DNA of 64,000 nt from Collimonas pratensis (GCF_001584185.1 NZ_CP013234.1:2170001-2234000), one strand, 5' to 3'; shown: positions 18,096 to 27,449, counted from the first letter of the stretch. Made by a program: numbers and translations. Notes: generated from the sequence alone by a model not told the origin.

Positions 18096-18797
18096 ATGAA
18101 CAGCGTAACCTCGCCGGCTAGCACGGCAGAACCACCCGGCCGCTGGCGCCAGTTGGTGGCGGACTGGTCGTCGGACCAGCGCGCCTTCCAGGTCTCCTGG
18201 GGCAAGGCGATGATGTGGATCTTCCTGCTGTCCGACACCTTCATCTTCAGCTGCTTCCTGACTGGCTACATGACGGTGCGGATCGCCAGCACCACTCCCT
18301 GGCCCAATCCGAGCCTGGTGTTCAGCCTCAAGATCGGCGGCGCCGAAGTGCCCTTGCTGCTGATCGCCATCATGACCTTCGTCCTCATCAGCAGCAGCGG
18401 CACCATGGCGATGGCGGTCAATTTCGCCTATCGCCGCGAGCGCGTGAAGGCGGCGCTCCTGATGTTTGCCACGGCCGGCTTTGGCGTCTGTTTCGTCAGC
18501 ATGCAAGTGTTCGAATGGAGCAAGCTGATCTTGCAGGAGGGCGTGCGTCCCTGGGGCAACCCGATGGGCGCGCCGCAGTTCGGTTCGACTTTTTTCATGA
18601 TTACCGGCTTCCACGGCTTGCACGTGAGCGCCGGGGTAATCTACCTGATCACGGTCGCGGTGCGTTTGCTGAAAGGCCGTTATGACGGTCCCGGCGGCAC
18701 GGGCGGCAACTACCAGATCGTTGAGATCGCCGGCTTGTACTGGCACTTCGTCGACCTGGTCTGGGTTTTCATTTTTGCCTTGTTTTATCTCTGGTAG
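18096..18797 (+). CDS. Cytochrome c oxidase subunit III (second of two)
   Basis: 233 residues; conserved subunit III motifs are GKAMMWIFLLSDTFIFSCFL, QVFEWSKLI, STFFMITGFHGLHVSAGVIY and GLYWHFVDLVWVFIFALFYLW. It belongs to the CoxC/CoxP group and is the fuller of the two subunit III genes. The ATG at 18096 follows AAGGGGAG at good spacing, 10 bases after the previous stop. It is probably needed for stable proton pumping and complex assembly. Confidence 0.93.
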   Translation: MNSVTSPASTAEPPGRWRQLVADWSSDQRAFQVSWGKAMMWIFLLSDTFIFSCFLTGYMTVRIASTTPWPNPSLVFSLKIGGAEVPLLLIAIMTFVLISSSGTMAMAVNFAYRRERVKAALLMFATAGFGVCFVSMQVFEWSKLILQEGVRPWGNPMGAPQFGSTFFMITGFHGLHVSAGVIYLITVAVRLLKGRYDGPGGTGGNYQIVEIAGLYWHFVDLVWVFIFALFYLW

Positions 18798-18805
18798 GTG
18801 CGCTC

Positions 18806-19120
18806 ATGACTTCCACCACAGGACAACAACATCCGATCAGCCTCTACCTGAAGATATGGGGGCTGCTGTTCGTGCTCAGCACGCTGTCTTACCTGGTCGA
18901 CTATTTCAACTTCCACGGCTACCTGCGCTGGACCCTGATCATTGTCCTGATGCTGATGAAGGCCGGCCTGATCGTCGCCTTCTTCATGCACATGGCCTGG
19001 GAACGGCTGGCGCTGGTGTTCGCCATCCTGTTGCCGCCGCTGTGCCTGCTGGTGCTGGTGGGATTGATGGCGACCGAAGCCGACTACACCTTCCTCACCA
19101 GGCTGCTGTTCTTCCGTTGA
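18806..19120 (+). CDS. Cytochrome c oxidase subunit IV family protein
   Basis: 104 residues, three membrane helices (about 14-33, 38-60 and 67-90), with ISLYLKIWGLLFVLSTLSYL and LMLMKAGLIVAFFMHMAWER, typical of prokaryotic subunit IV/CyoD-like proteins. Closes the oxidase operon, 8 bases after subunit III. No assembly genes (Cox11, haem O/A synthases) follow, so this oxidase must use factors encoded elsewhere. The next gene is convergent. Confidence 0.9.
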   Translation: MTSTTGQQHPISLYLKIWGLLFVLSTLSYLVDYFNFHGYLRWTLIIVLMLMKAGLIVAFFMHMAWERLALVFAILLPPLCLLVLVGLMATEADYTFLTRLLFFR

Positions 19121-19129
19121 CCGCCGGCG

Positions 19130-20194
19130 CTACAGCTTGAGGTACCATCGCCGTTTATCCATCGCATAGACAATCAGCCACCAGAGGGCGACAAAAGCCA
19201 CGGCAAACGCCAGCGATGCAATATGCGGTCCGGCCAGCGGCGTGATCCAGCCGGCGAACCCGCGCTGGTAAAGCGCTTCCTGCCAGCCCAGGCCGGGCAG
19301 CAGGATCTGCATCAGCTCAGAACCCGCGTAAGCGGCAATCGCATTGACACCGAAACGGCGCCCCACCGCCGGCCAGCCGCGCCGGTCGATCAGCCAGTGG
19401 AACAGTAGCGTCGCCAACGCAGCCCAGCCGCCACACCACAGCGCGAACGACGACGTCCACAGATTCTTGTTGAGCGGCAGCGCCAGCGACCACACTGCGC
19501 TCAGCGCGATGGCGGCCATGGCGCCGGTGAGCAGCGGTTTGAGTTTGTCTTCACGCAGCCAGCGGCCGGCGCACAGGCCGAGCAGGCAAGTGGCCAGCGA
19601 CGGCAGGGTGGCGAGCAAGCCTTCCGGATCATGGCCGCGGCCGCTGAGTGGGTCGATCTGATACACCAGCGGACCGAAGATGGCGCTGTCGCTGCGGCTG
19701 GCCAGGTTGACCCAAGGCTCCAGCGAGCCGCCCAGCGCCAGCGAGCCCCAGTAACCCAGCAGGATGGCGACAATCGCAGCCCACTGCGTACGCGGCCGGG
19801 TATGGATCGCAAACAATGCGGTAGCGGCAAAGCATAGCCCGATCCGTTGCAGCACCCCCGGCGCACGCAGGTGCACGCCCGGCATGATCAGCCAGGCCAG
19901 GACATTGATCGCCAGCCCCAGCGCCACGATGCGCAGGGCTCGCAGCAGCGCTGCCCGTGTCAATGCCGCCCGCTGGCCGACTTGCGCGGCGCGAGGTTCG
20001 ATGCCGAGGGCGCAGGAGAGGCCGACCAGGAACAGGAAAAACGGAAATACCAGGTCGGTCGGGGTGCAACCGTGCCAGGCCGAATGCTCGAGTGGTGCGT
20101 AGACGTGGCCCCAGTCGCCCGGGTCGTTCACCAGCAGCATCGCCGCCACGGTGCAGCCGCGCAATGCGTCGACCGACGCCAGGCGGCGCGTCAT
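19130..20194 (-). CDS. HGSNAT-like membrane acyltransferase (DUF1624/DUF5009 type)
   Basis: 354 residues and about ten membrane helices. The family start RLASVDALRGCTVAAMLLVN and DLVFPFFLFLVGLSCALG are those of the heparan-alpha-glucosaminide N-acetyltransferase/NagX group, thought to transfer acyl groups to sugars across the membrane. The ATG at 20194 matches the family start; a longer version to 20392 overlaps the neighbouring GST gene and is rejected. It is convergent with the oxidase operon and divergent from the GST gene. The actual substrate is unknown. Confidence 0.85.
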   Translation of the reverse strand: MTRRLASVDALRGCTVAAMLLVNDPGDWGHVYAPLEHSAWHGCTPTDLVFPFFLFLVGLSCALGIEPRAAQVGQRAALTRAALLRALRIVALGLAINVLAWLIMPGVHLRAPGVLQRIGLCFAATALFAIHTRPRTQWAAIVAILLGYWGSLALGGSLEPWVNLASRSDSAIFGPLVYQIDPLSGRGHDPEGLLATLPSLATCLLGLCAGRWLREDKLKPLLTGAMAAIALSAVWSLALPLNKNLWTSSFALWCGGWAALATLLFHWLIDRRGWPAVGRRFGVNAIAAYAGSELMQILLPGLGWQEALYQRGFAGWITPLAGPHIASLAFAVAFVALWWLIVYAMDKRRWYLKL

Positions 20195-20372
20195 GGATGG
20201 ACGGTATGTTGCATGACGGGGCGTGGCGATGAACAGTGCATAAGGTCTCCAATAATTTCTTTCTGGCAAAGATAGCAGAATTCCGGGCATGTCCATGCTG
20301 CCGGATCGTCTATGACGGCGAAACGGCATCTGTGTTATTTTATTGGCATTGAAATATTGCAGGTAGCCAGAC

Positions 20373-20972
20373 TTGAAGCCGATCCTATTCACCTTCCGCC
20401 GCTGTCCCTATGCCATCCGCGCCCGTCTTGCCGTCAAGGTCAGCGGCGTCGAGGTCGAGATGCATGAAGTCAGCCTGAGGAACAAGCCGCAAGCCATGCT
20501 GGATCTGTCGCCCAAGGGGACGGTGCCGGTACTGGCATTGGCGGACGGCGCCGTGCTCGAGCAAAGCCTGGACATCATGCAATGGGCGCTGGCGCATAGC
20601 GATCCGGAACAATGGCTGAGCACGGATCCCGACACGATGCGGCAGGCGCAGGAACTGATCGCGCAGAACGATGGCGTCTTCAAGGGTTTCCTGGACCGCT
20701 ACAAATACCCGGAGCGCTTCCCGGAATATCCTGCTACCCACTACCGTGCGCAGGGGGAAGCTGTCCTGGCGCAGCTGGATGGACATATCGCCGCCCGCGG
20801 TTTCCTCAACGGGAACAAGAGGAGCCTGGCCGACATGGCGATTTTCCCGTTCGTGCGGCAATTCGTGGCGGTCGATGCCGAGTGGTTTTATGCCAGCCGC
20901 TACCAGAGCCTGGCCGGCTGGCTGGACGGCTTGCTGGCATCGCCGCTATTCGAATCCGTGATGCAAAAGTGA
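20373..20972 (+). CDS. Glutathione S-transferase-like protein
   Basis: 199 residues. A thioredoxin-fold N-terminal half (KPILFTFRRCPYAIRARLAV, GTVPVLALADGAVLEQSLDI with the glutathione-binding cis-proline and Ser region) is followed by a helical C-terminal domain (RSLADMAIFPFVRQF with the N-capping motif). The active-site area has Cys11 in RCPYA, pointing to a thiol-type, glutaredoxin-2-like or omega-class GST. The start is a TTG at 20373 preceded by AGGTAG; there is no ATG that would keep the conserved N-terminus. Confidence 0.87.
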   Translation: MKPILFTFRRCPYAIRARLAVKVSGVEVEMHEVSLRNKPQAMLDLSPKGTVPVLALADGAVLEQSLDIMQWALAHSDPEQWLSTDPDTMRQAQELIAQNDGVFKGFLDRYKYPERFPEYPATHYRAQGEAVLAQLDGHIAARGFLNGNKRSLADMAIFPFVRQFVAVDAEWFYASRYQSLAGWLDGLLASPLFESVMQK

Positions 20973-20993
20973 TTGCTGTGTCGCCCGCGGCCG

Positions 20994-22133
20994 CTAAGCC
21001 AGCAAGCCCCAGGCAATCAGGCCCGACAGCAGCAGGAATGGAAACGAATACAGATGGAAGCGCAGCCACAGATGGCGCTCCGGCGCCATGCGCAGGGCGA
21101 TGATGTTGGCCATCGAGCCGATCGCCAGGCCGAAGCCGCCGGCGTTGACGCCGTAGGCAATCACCTTGTAGGCGTCGGAATAATTGACCAGCAAGATGGT
21201 CGCCGGCACATTGCTGATCAGCTGCGAGCCGAGCAGGGCGGACAGGAACAGTTCCAGTCGCGAGAAATGCGGGATGGCCGCGACCCAGCCCTGGATGACA
21301 TCGAGCTGCGTCAGCAAACGGATGTCGATGAACATCAGGATGAAGACCAGGATCAGGCTCCAGTCGACCTTGGCGATCAGCTCGCGGCAAAACAGCAGGG
21401 CCGCGGCTGCCACGCCGAGCAAGCCCCAGCCGGGATGTCCCAGTTCCACGCTAGCCAGGAAGGCGATGTAAAGCAGGGCGCAAGTGCGCAACAGCCCTGT
21501 GCGGTAAGCGCCGGGCTGGTCCTCCAGTTCAGCATGTATAGTCTTGCCGGGAAAACACAGCCAGGTCGCCAGCAGCAACAGCAGGAACACTGCCAACGCC
21601 AGCGGCGCCATCTGCCAGCTGAAGCCGGCGAACGACAGATGCGAGCGCTGCCACAACAGGATGTTTTGCGGATTGCCGATCGGCGTCAGCAGCGAACCGG
21701 CATTCACCGCCAGCGCTTCGAAGATCACCAGGCGGCCGATCGGCAAGCCGCCGATGCCGCTCAGGCCGACCGTCAGCGGCACTACGATGAACAGGGCGAT
21801 GTCGTTGGTCAGCACGGTCGACAGCAAGGCCGATGCCGTCACCAGGAACAAGGCCAGCGCGCGCTGCTGGCCGAGATGGTTGATGACCATCCGGCCTATG
21901 TGATCGAGGTAGCCGCTGGTTTCGATACCCTTGGTCAGCAGCAGCATGCCGGCCAGGGTAGCGATGGTATTCCAGTCGACCCAGCCGGGATACTGTGCGG
22001 GCGGATTGGGCGATAAAAACGAGAGCAGGATCGCCGCAAGCAGCAACAGGTGCATCAGGCGGTCGTGCAGGAACGGCTGGCAGATTTTGTGAAAGAATGA
22101 GGGAGCGTGATCGGGTTCTGGGACGTTAGACAT
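20994..22133 (-). CDS. SLC13/CitMHS-type anion permease (ArsB/NhaD superfamily)
   Basis: 379 residues with about 10-11 membrane helices. LTNDIALFIVVPLTVGL and GSLLTPIGNPQNILLW are the conserved half-site loops of the ion transporter superfamily; SNVPATILL repeats the motif in the second half. It should move a carboxylate, sulfate-like anion or arsenite, but the substrate cannot be read from sequence. It is convergent with the GST gene (21-base gap) and divergent from htpX. Confidence 0.85.
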   Translation of the reverse strand: MSNVPEPDHAPSFFHKICQPFLHDRLMHLLLLAAILLSFLSPNPPAQYPGWVDWNTIATLAGMLLLTKGIETSGYLDHIGRMVINHLGQQRALALFLVTASALLSTVLTNDIALFIVVPLTVGLSGIGGLPIGRLVIFEALAVNAGSLLTPIGNPQNILLWQRSHLSFAGFSWQMAPLALAVFLLLLLATWLCFPGKTIHAELEDQPGAYRTGLLRTCALLYIAFLASVELGHPGWGLLGVAAAALLFCRELIAKVDWSLILVFILMFIDIRLLTQLDVIQGWVAAIPHFSRLELFLSALLGSQLISNVPATILLVNYSDAYKVIAYGVNAGGFGLAIGSMANIIALRMAPERHLWLRFHLYSFPFLLLSGLIAWGLLA

Positions 22134-22258
22134 GGATATTGTTTAATTGCTTTGTTTTTTGAGGCGGCCTGTCTGGCATAATTGGCCGCCGCGCTATTGA
22201 AATTTCTGCCAGCGGCCTTATTTTAAAGACACTTTCTTCCCATTTTGGAGTTTTCCAC

Positions 22259-23143
22259 ATGAAACGTATTTTCTTGTTCCTGGCCACCAATATCGCAGTG
22301 ATGCTCGTCATGAGCGTCGTGCTGTCGTTGCTGGGCGTGGACCGTTTCCTGACTCGCGCCGGCCTCAACCTGCCGATGCTGATGGTGTTTTCGCTGGTGG
22401 TCGGCTTCACCGGCTCGATCTTTTCGCTACTGATCAGCAAGCAGATGGCGAAATGGTCGACTGGCGCCCGGGTGATCACATCGCCTGCGAATTCGACCGA
22501 AATGTGGCTGGTGGACACGGTCGGCAAGCTGGCGCAGCGCGCCGGCATCGGCATGCCCGAAGTGGCAGTGTATCAGGGTGAGGCCAATGCGTTCGCCACC
22601 GGTGCGTTCAAGAACTCGGCGCTGGTTGCCGTATCGACCGGTTTGCTGGAGAGCATGACCAAGGAAGAAGTCGAAGCCGTGCTGGGCCATGAAATCGCTC
22701 ACATCGCCAATGGCGACATGGTCACCATGACTCTGATCCAGGGCGTGGTCAACACTTTTGTGGTGTTCCTGTCGCGCGTCATCGGTTATGCTGTCGACCG
22801 CGCCTTGTCGCGTGGCAATAACGATGGCCCTGGCATCGGTTATATGGCGACTGTGCTGGTGTCGCAGATTGTGCTGGGTATCGGCGCCTCGATGATCGTG
22901 GCCTGGTTCTCGCGCCATCGCGAATTCCGCGCCGACGCCGGCTCCGCCAAGTTGCTGGGCAGCGCCTTGCCGATGCAAAAGGCGCTGGCGCGCTTGGGCG
23001 GCATTGAGCCGGCGGCCTTGCCGGAATCGATGGCAGCCCTGGGCATCAACGACAAGCCGGGCTTCATGGCGCTGTTTTCCAGTCACCCGCCGATCGAACA
23101 ACGCATTGCAGCCTTGCGTAATCCGCAAGTCACCGCACTGTAA
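22259..23143 (+). CDS. htpX: Membrane zinc protease HtpX
   Basis: 294 residues. Two N-terminal membrane helices ([38 protein letters not shown]) precede the M48 protease domain with HEIAH (His144, Glu145, His148) and the third zinc ligand Glu222 in [13 protein letters not shown]; a further helix pair sits between. HtpX degrades misfolded inner-membrane proteins together with FtsH. Its length equals the E. coli enzyme. A rho-independent terminator follows at 23159. Confidence 0.97.
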   Translation: MKRIFLFLATNIAVMLVMSVVLSLLGVDRFLTRAGLNLPMLMVFSLVVGFTGSIFSLLISKQMAKWSTGARVITSPANSTEMWLVDTVGKLAQRAGIGMPEVAVYQGEANAFATGAFKNSALVAVSTGLLESMTKEEVEAVLGHEIAHIANGDMVTMTLIQGVVNTFVVFLSRVIGYAVDRALSRGNNDGPGIGYMATVLVSQIVLGIGASMIVAWFSRHREFRADAGSAKLLGSALPMQKALARLGGIEPAALPESMAALGINDKPGFMALFSSHPPIEQRIAALRNPQVTAL

Positions 23144-23158
23144 TTTCTTTTGAATTGG

Positions 23159-23189
23159 CGGCGCTAGCCTTCAGGCTAGCGCCGTTTTT
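23159..23189 (+). terminator. Rho-independent terminator after htpX
   Basis: A GC-rich hairpin with stem CGGCGCTAGCC/GGCTAGCGCCG and a short loop is followed directly by TTTTT, 15 bases after the htpX stop codon. Confidence 0.85.
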
Positions 23190-23210
23190 CATTTTTTGAG
23201 CTGAATAGCC

Positions 23211-23833
23211 ATGAGCCAGTTTTTCCAGATCCACCCGGACAATCCGCAGCTGCGCCTGATCAAGCAGGCGGTGCAGATCATCCAGTCCGGCGGCATCGTC
23301 GCCTTGCCGACCGACTGCTGCTATGCGCTGGTCTGCCAGCTGGACAACAAGGATGCGGTTGACCGCGTGCGCCGCATCCGCGGCGTCGACGACAAGCACC
23401 ACCTGACCATGCTGTGCCGCGACCTCAGCGAGATCTCGCTGTACGCCAAGGTCGACAACCGCCAGTTCCGGCTGCTGAAAAGCGCGACGCCTGGCGCTTA
23501 TACCTTCATCCTGGAAGCCACCAAGGAAGTGCCGCGCCGCCTCAGTCATCCGGCGCGCAAGACGATCGGCCTGCGCGTGCCGCAGCACAGTATCGTCAGC
23601 GCGGTGCTGGAAGAACTGGGCAGCCGCTGATCGGCACCACCCTGATCTTGCCGGGGGCGGAGCAGGCGTTGACTGATCCGGAAGAAGTGCGCGACCAGCT
23701 GGAAAAGCAGATCGAACTGGTGATCGACGGCGGTGCCTGCAGCCTGGAGCCGACCACCGTGATCGATCTCAGCGGCGACGAGCCGGAATTGATACGCCAG
23801 GGGCGCGGCGACGCCGGCTTGTTTGGCTTCTGA
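23211..23833 (+). pseudogene. yciO: YciO/Sua5-type threonylcarbamoyl-AMP synthase-like gene, interrupted by a -1 frameshift
   Basis: The first frame (23211-23630) encodes about 139 residues of the YciO family: GGIVALPTDCCYALVCQLDN, RIRGVDDKHHLTMLCRDL and RKTIGLRVPQHSI. It then reads GSR-stop, where the family has G-Q/E-P-L. The same gene continues in the next frame as QPLIGTTLILPGAEQALTDP through VIDGGACSLEPTTVIDLSGD to 23833. One base is missing near 23620, in CTGGGCAGCC, most simply a lost G from a G run. The joined product would be about 207 residues, the normal length. It is either a true recent inactivation or a sequencing error; the rest of the frame is intact. Confidence 0.85.
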
Positions 23834-23949
23834 TATCGGCGGCACCCATATTGTCTTTTTGTAATTTTCGATTGTCCCAACCAGGCGGGCGCGGATCTTT
23901 TACCGTTTCCCGCACCGGCTGCCAACGCTGACCTGATAGAATCCCGCCC

Positions 23950-24624
23950 ATGAATAGTGATCTTATCCAAACCATCGCAGTATATGCCCTGCCTTTACTG
24001 TTTGCCATAACGCTGCATGAAGCTGCGCATGCTTACGCCGCCAAGTATTTTGGGGATTCTACTGCCTACATGTTGGGGCGTATGAGTCTCAATCCGATCA
24101 AGCACATCGATCCGTTCGGCACCGTACTGATCCCATTGCTGCTGGCACTTTCCCCGATCCCCTTCCTGTTTGGCTACGCTAAACCGGTACCGATCAATTT
24201 CGGACAATTGCGAAAGCCGAAGCGCGACATGGCTTGGGTGGCGCTGGCAGGTCCTGCTGCTAATCTTGTCATGGCGCTGGCATGGCTTGTGCTGTTCCAG
24301 GTGTTGTCCCAATTTTTTGGCGCGCAAGAGTTCTTTGTGTTGATGGCCAGAGCAGGTGTTTTGGTCAATCTGGCGCTGTTTGCTTTTAATTTGTTTCCGA
24401 TTCCGCCGCTGGATGGCGGCCGTATTCTGACGAGCCTGCTGCCGAATAAATATGCCTATCAGTTTGCGAAAATCGAGCCATATGGTTTTTTTATTGTACT
24501 GGGTTTGCTTTTCATTAAAATTGGCGATGTACCGCTATTGTACTGGTGGGTCAATCCTGTTCGTTCATTTGCGCTAGACCTGCTGCAATTCATTACGTTG
24601 CCACTTTCCTTTTTATTCCGATAA
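23950..24624 (+). CDS. Site-2 protease family membrane metalloprotease (M50, YwhC/TTHA type)
   Basis: 224 residues with four to six membrane helices. HEAAHAY (His23, Glu24, His27) in the first helix and LDGGRIL (Asp155) give the intramembrane zinc site; PVPINFGQLRKPKRDMAWVALAGP is the conserved loop of this group. It is a rhomboid-like-size S2P lacking PDZ domains. The position between yciO and trpS (11 bases before trpS) is a common beta-proteobacterial arrangement. The substrate is unknown. Confidence 0.9.
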   Translation: MNSDLIQTIAVYALPLLFAITLHEAAHAYAAKYFGDSTAYMLGRMSLNPIKHIDPFGTVLIPLLLALSPIPFLFGYAKPVPINFGQLRKPKRDMAWVALAGPAANLVMALAWLVLFQVLSQFFGAQEFFVLMARAGVLVNLALFAFNLFPIPPLDGGRILTSLLPNKYAYQFAKIEPYGFFIVLGLLFIKIGDVPLLYWWVNPVRSFALDLLQFITLPLSFLFR

Positions 24625-24635
24625 CTAAATCAACC

Positions 24636-25838
24636 ATGTATCCTGATCGTGTTGTCTCTGGCATGCGCCCGACCGGCGCCCTGCATCTTGGCCATTATCA
24701 CGGTGCGCTGAAGAACTGGGTAAGGCTGCAAGCCGAATTGCCTTGCCTGTTTTTCGTCGCCGACTGGCATGCGCTGACCACGCATTACGACGATCCCAGC
24801 GTGATTGAAACCAGCGTCTGGGACATGGTGGTCGACTGGCTGGCGGCCGGCGTCGATCCGTCGCAGGCGACCCTGTTTATCCAGTCCAAGGTGCCGGAAC
24901 ACGCCGAATTGCATTTGCTGCTGTCGATGGCGACGCCGCTGGGCTGGCTGGAGCGGGTGCCGACCTACAAGGACCAGCAGGAAAAACTGGCTGACCGCGA
25001 CCTTGCCACTTACGGCTTCCTTGGCTATCCGCTGCTGCAGGCGGCCGACGTCCTGATCTATCGCGCCAGCCAGGTGCCGGTGGGCGACGACCAGGTGCCG
25101 CATATCGAAATGATGCGCGAGATCGCGCGCCGCTTCAATCATCTGTACGGCAAAGAAAAGGGCTTTGAGGAAAAGGCCCAGGAAGCGGTCAAGAAGCTGG
25201 GCAGCAAGCGCGCCAAGCTGTACAACGAGTTACGCACCCAGTTCCAGCAGCAAGGCAGCGAGAACGCGCTGGAGCAGGCCAAGGCCATGCTGGACGATGC
25301 CCAGAACCTGTCGATGATAGACCGCGAGCGCCTGTTCGGCTTCCTCGAAGGCAGCCGCAAGCTGATCCTGTCGGAACCGCAGGCGCTGCTGACGGAGTCT
25401 TCGCGCCTGCCGGGGCTGGATGGCCAGAAGATGTCCAAGAGTTATGGCAATGCCATCGCCTTGCGTGAAGAAAAAGATGTGGTCAGCAAGAAGGTGCGCA
25501 CCATGCCGACCGACCCGGCGCGCGTGCGCCGCACCGATCCGGGCGATCCCGACAAGTGTCCGGTATGGCAGTTCCACGTCGTGTATTCCGACGACGCCAC
25601 CCGCGAGTGGGCGGCGAAGGGCTGCCGCAGCGCCGGCATCGGCTGCCTCGAATGCAAGCAGCCGGTGATCGACGCCATCATCCGCGAGCAGGAGCCGATG
25701 CACGAGCGCGCCCAGCAATACCTGGACGATCCGTCGCTGGTGCGGGCCATCGTGGCGGACGGCTGCGACCATGCGCGCAAGCTGGCGCAGGACACCATGC
25801 GCGACGTGCGCGAAGCGATGGGCTTGGGCTATAGCTAA
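24636..25838 (+). CDS. trpS: Tryptophan-tRNA ligase
   Basis: 400 residues. The class Ic synthetase signatures are complete: HLGHY (residues 17-21) and KMSKS (265-269), with VPVGDDQVPHIEM for tryptophan/AMP binding. A cysteine set Cys308, Cys330, Cys337, Cys340 (C-x21-C-x6-C-x2-C) lies in an insert of the anticodon domain and closely resembles the iron-sulfur motif described in Thermotoga TrpRS. It charges tRNA-Trp. It starts at 24636, 11 bases after the protease gene; an in-frame extension upstream lies inside that gene. Confidence 0.97.
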   Translation: MYPDRVVSGMRPTGALHLGHYHGALKNWVRLQAELPCLFFVADWHALTTHYDDPSVIETSVWDMVVDWLAAGVDPSQATLFIQSKVPEHAELHLLLSMATPLGWLERVPTYKDQQEKLADRDLATYGFLGYPLLQAADVLIYRASQVPVGDDQVPHIEMMREIARRFNHLYGKEKGFEEKAQEAVKKLGSKRAKLYNELRTQFQQQGSENALEQAKAMLDDAQNLSMIDRERLFGFLEGSRKLILSEPQALLTESSRLPGLDGQKMSKSYGNAIALREEKDVVSKKVRTMPTDPARVRRTDPGDPDKCPVWQFHVVYSDDATREWAAKGCRSAGIGCLECKQPVIDAIIREQEPMHERAQQYLDDPSLVRAIVADGCDHARKLAQDTMRDVREAMGLGYS

Positions 25839-25851
25839 CCTGAGCTTATCG

Positions 25852-26442
25852 ATGAACACCTTGGCTGATACCGCATCTAGTCCCATCTCGCCCTGGATCA
25901 GCCGCTTCGGCCGCCTGTTGCCGGCCGGCGCCGTATTGGACCTGGCTTGTGGCACCGGCCGCCATGCCCTGTGGCTGGCCAGCCTGAGCCAGAATCTGAG
26001 CGTGCTGGCGGTCGACCGCAATCCGGCCGCGCTGGCCGAGATCGATGCGGTTGGCGTCGCCACCCTCCAGGCCGACTTGGAAAGCGGCGACGGCGAAGCG
26101 CTGGCGCAGCTGTTCCGGCCGCATCGTTTCAGCGGCGTGGTGGTCACCAATTACCTGCACCGCCCCTTGTTTCCGCTGATTCTGGACAGCATCGCGGCGC
26201 AGGGCGTTTTACTCTACGAAACATTCGCTGCCGGCAATGAGCACTTTGGCAAGCCTTCCAATCCCGATTTTCTGCTGCAGCCGGGCGAGCTGTTGGCCCT
26301 GCTGGCGGCTGATGGCGGCAGCCGCTGGCATGTGCTGGCCTATGAGGACGGCTTCGTGGAGCAGCCGAAGGCGGCCATGGTGCAGCGCATTTGCGCCATC
26401 AAGCGGGCCAATGGCGTCGCTTCGACGCGGCGCATCGCCTGA
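25852..26442 (+). CDS. SAM-dependent methyltransferase-like protein
   Basis: 196 residues. The class I fold is visible: motif I VLDLACGTGRHALWLA, the acidic end of strand 2 LAVDRNPAAL, ATLQADLESGD (motif II region) and VVVTNYLHRPLFP where DPPW-type motifs sit in other enzymes. It is shorter than usual but complete. It is 13 bases downstream of trpS and probably co-transcribed. The methyl acceptor is unknown. Confidence 0.85.
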   Translation: MNTLADTASSPISPWISRFGRLLPAGAVLDLACGTGRHALWLASLSQNLSVLAVDRNPAALAEIDAVGVATLQADLESGDGEALAQLFRPHRFSGVVVTNYLHRPLFPLILDSIAAQGVLLYETFAAGNEHFGKPSNPDFLLQPGELLALLAADGGSRWHVLAYEDGFVEQPKAAMVQRICAIKRANGVASTRRIA

Positions 26443-26570
26443 AACCCTGATGGCTCCTTTGCTTGGTTGCTGCAAGGTAATAGTATTTGTACCTTGTTTT
26501 ACAAGCGGAAATACCCCACAGCCACTGTGATCCGCTACAATCAGTCTTTTATTTTTTCGCATTCACGATC

Positions 26571-27449
26571 ATGATCAAGGGCAGCATTGTTGCAATCGTT
26601 ACTCCCATGCATACCGACGGCAGTCTCGACTTGCCGGGTTTGCGCAAACTGATTGACTGGCACATTGCCGAAGGCACCGATGCGATCGTCATCGTCGGCA
26701 CTTCGGGCGAGTCGCCGACTGTCACGGTTGAAGAGCATTGCGCCCTGATCAAGCTGGCGGTCGACCACGCCGCCAAGCGCATCCCTATCATTGCCGGCAG
26801 CGGCGGTAACTCCACCGCGGAAGCGATCCAGCTGACCCGTTTCGCCAAGGAAGCCGGCGCCGATGCCTCGCTGCAGGTTGTGCCTTACTACAACCGGCCG
26901 ACGCAAGAGGGCATGTACCAGCATTTCAAGAAGATCGCCGAATCGGTTGACCTGCCTATCATCCTGTACAACGTCCCTGGCCGCACCGTTGCCGACATGA
27001 GCAACGAAACCATCCTGCGCCTGGCGCAGGTGCCGGGAATTATCGGCGTCAAGGATGCTACCGGCAATATCGGCCGCGGTTCCGACCTGATCCGCCTGGC
27101 GCCGCCTGAGTTTGCCGTCTATTCCGGCGACGACGCCACCGCGATGGCGCTGATGTTCTGCGGCGGCAAGGGCAATATTTCCGTCACCGCCAACGTCGCT
27201 CCGCGCGATATGCATCTGCTGTGTGTGGCGGCAATGAACGGAAACGTCGCGGAAGCTGTCAAATTGAACAACAAGCTTTTGCCTCTGCATAACAAGTTGT
27301 TTGTGGAGCCTAATCCTTTGCCCGTGAAATGGGCGCTCACCGAGATGGGCATGATGGCGGACGGTATCCGTTTGCCGTTGGTGCCGCTGGCAGCCGAATA
27401 TCATGAAACCGTCCGCGCGGCGTTGCGTGAAGCGGGTGTATTACAATAA
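26571..27449 (+). CDS. dapA: 4-hydroxy-tetrahydrodipicolinate synthase
   Basis: 292 residues, the size of E. coli DapA. Motifs in order: [34 protein letters not shown] (substrate-binding Thr-Thr/Ser region), [28 protein letters not shown] with the catalytic tyrosine, and Schiff-base Lys161 in GVKDATG. It condenses pyruvate with aspartate semialdehyde in lysine and cell-wall precursor synthesis. It is followed by bamC, the dapA-nlpB order seen in many proteobacteria. Confidence 0.97.
   Translation: MIKGSIVAIVTPMHTDGSLDLPGLRKLIDWHIAEGTDAIVIVGTSGESPTVTVEEHCALIKLAVDHAAKRIPIIAGSGGNSTAEAIQLTRFAKEAGADASLQVVPYYNRPTQEGMYQHFKKIAESVDLPIILYNVPGRTVADMSNETILRLAQVPGIIGVKDATGNIGRGSDLIRLAPPEFAVYSGDDATAMALMFCGGKGNISVTANVAPRDMHLLCVAAMNGNVAEAVKLNNKLLPLHNKLFVEPNPLPVKWALTEMGMMADGIRLPLVPLAAEYHETVRAALREAGVLQ

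Noticed and set aside
19130..20392. Longer 420-codon version of the acyltransferase
   Set aside because: The extension beyond 20194 overlaps the GST start region and lacks the family sequence; MTRRLASVDALRG is the natural start.
23600..23640. Programmed ribosomal frameshift in yciO
   Set aside because: No slippery heptamer or downstream stimulatory structure is evident; a single-base loss is simpler.
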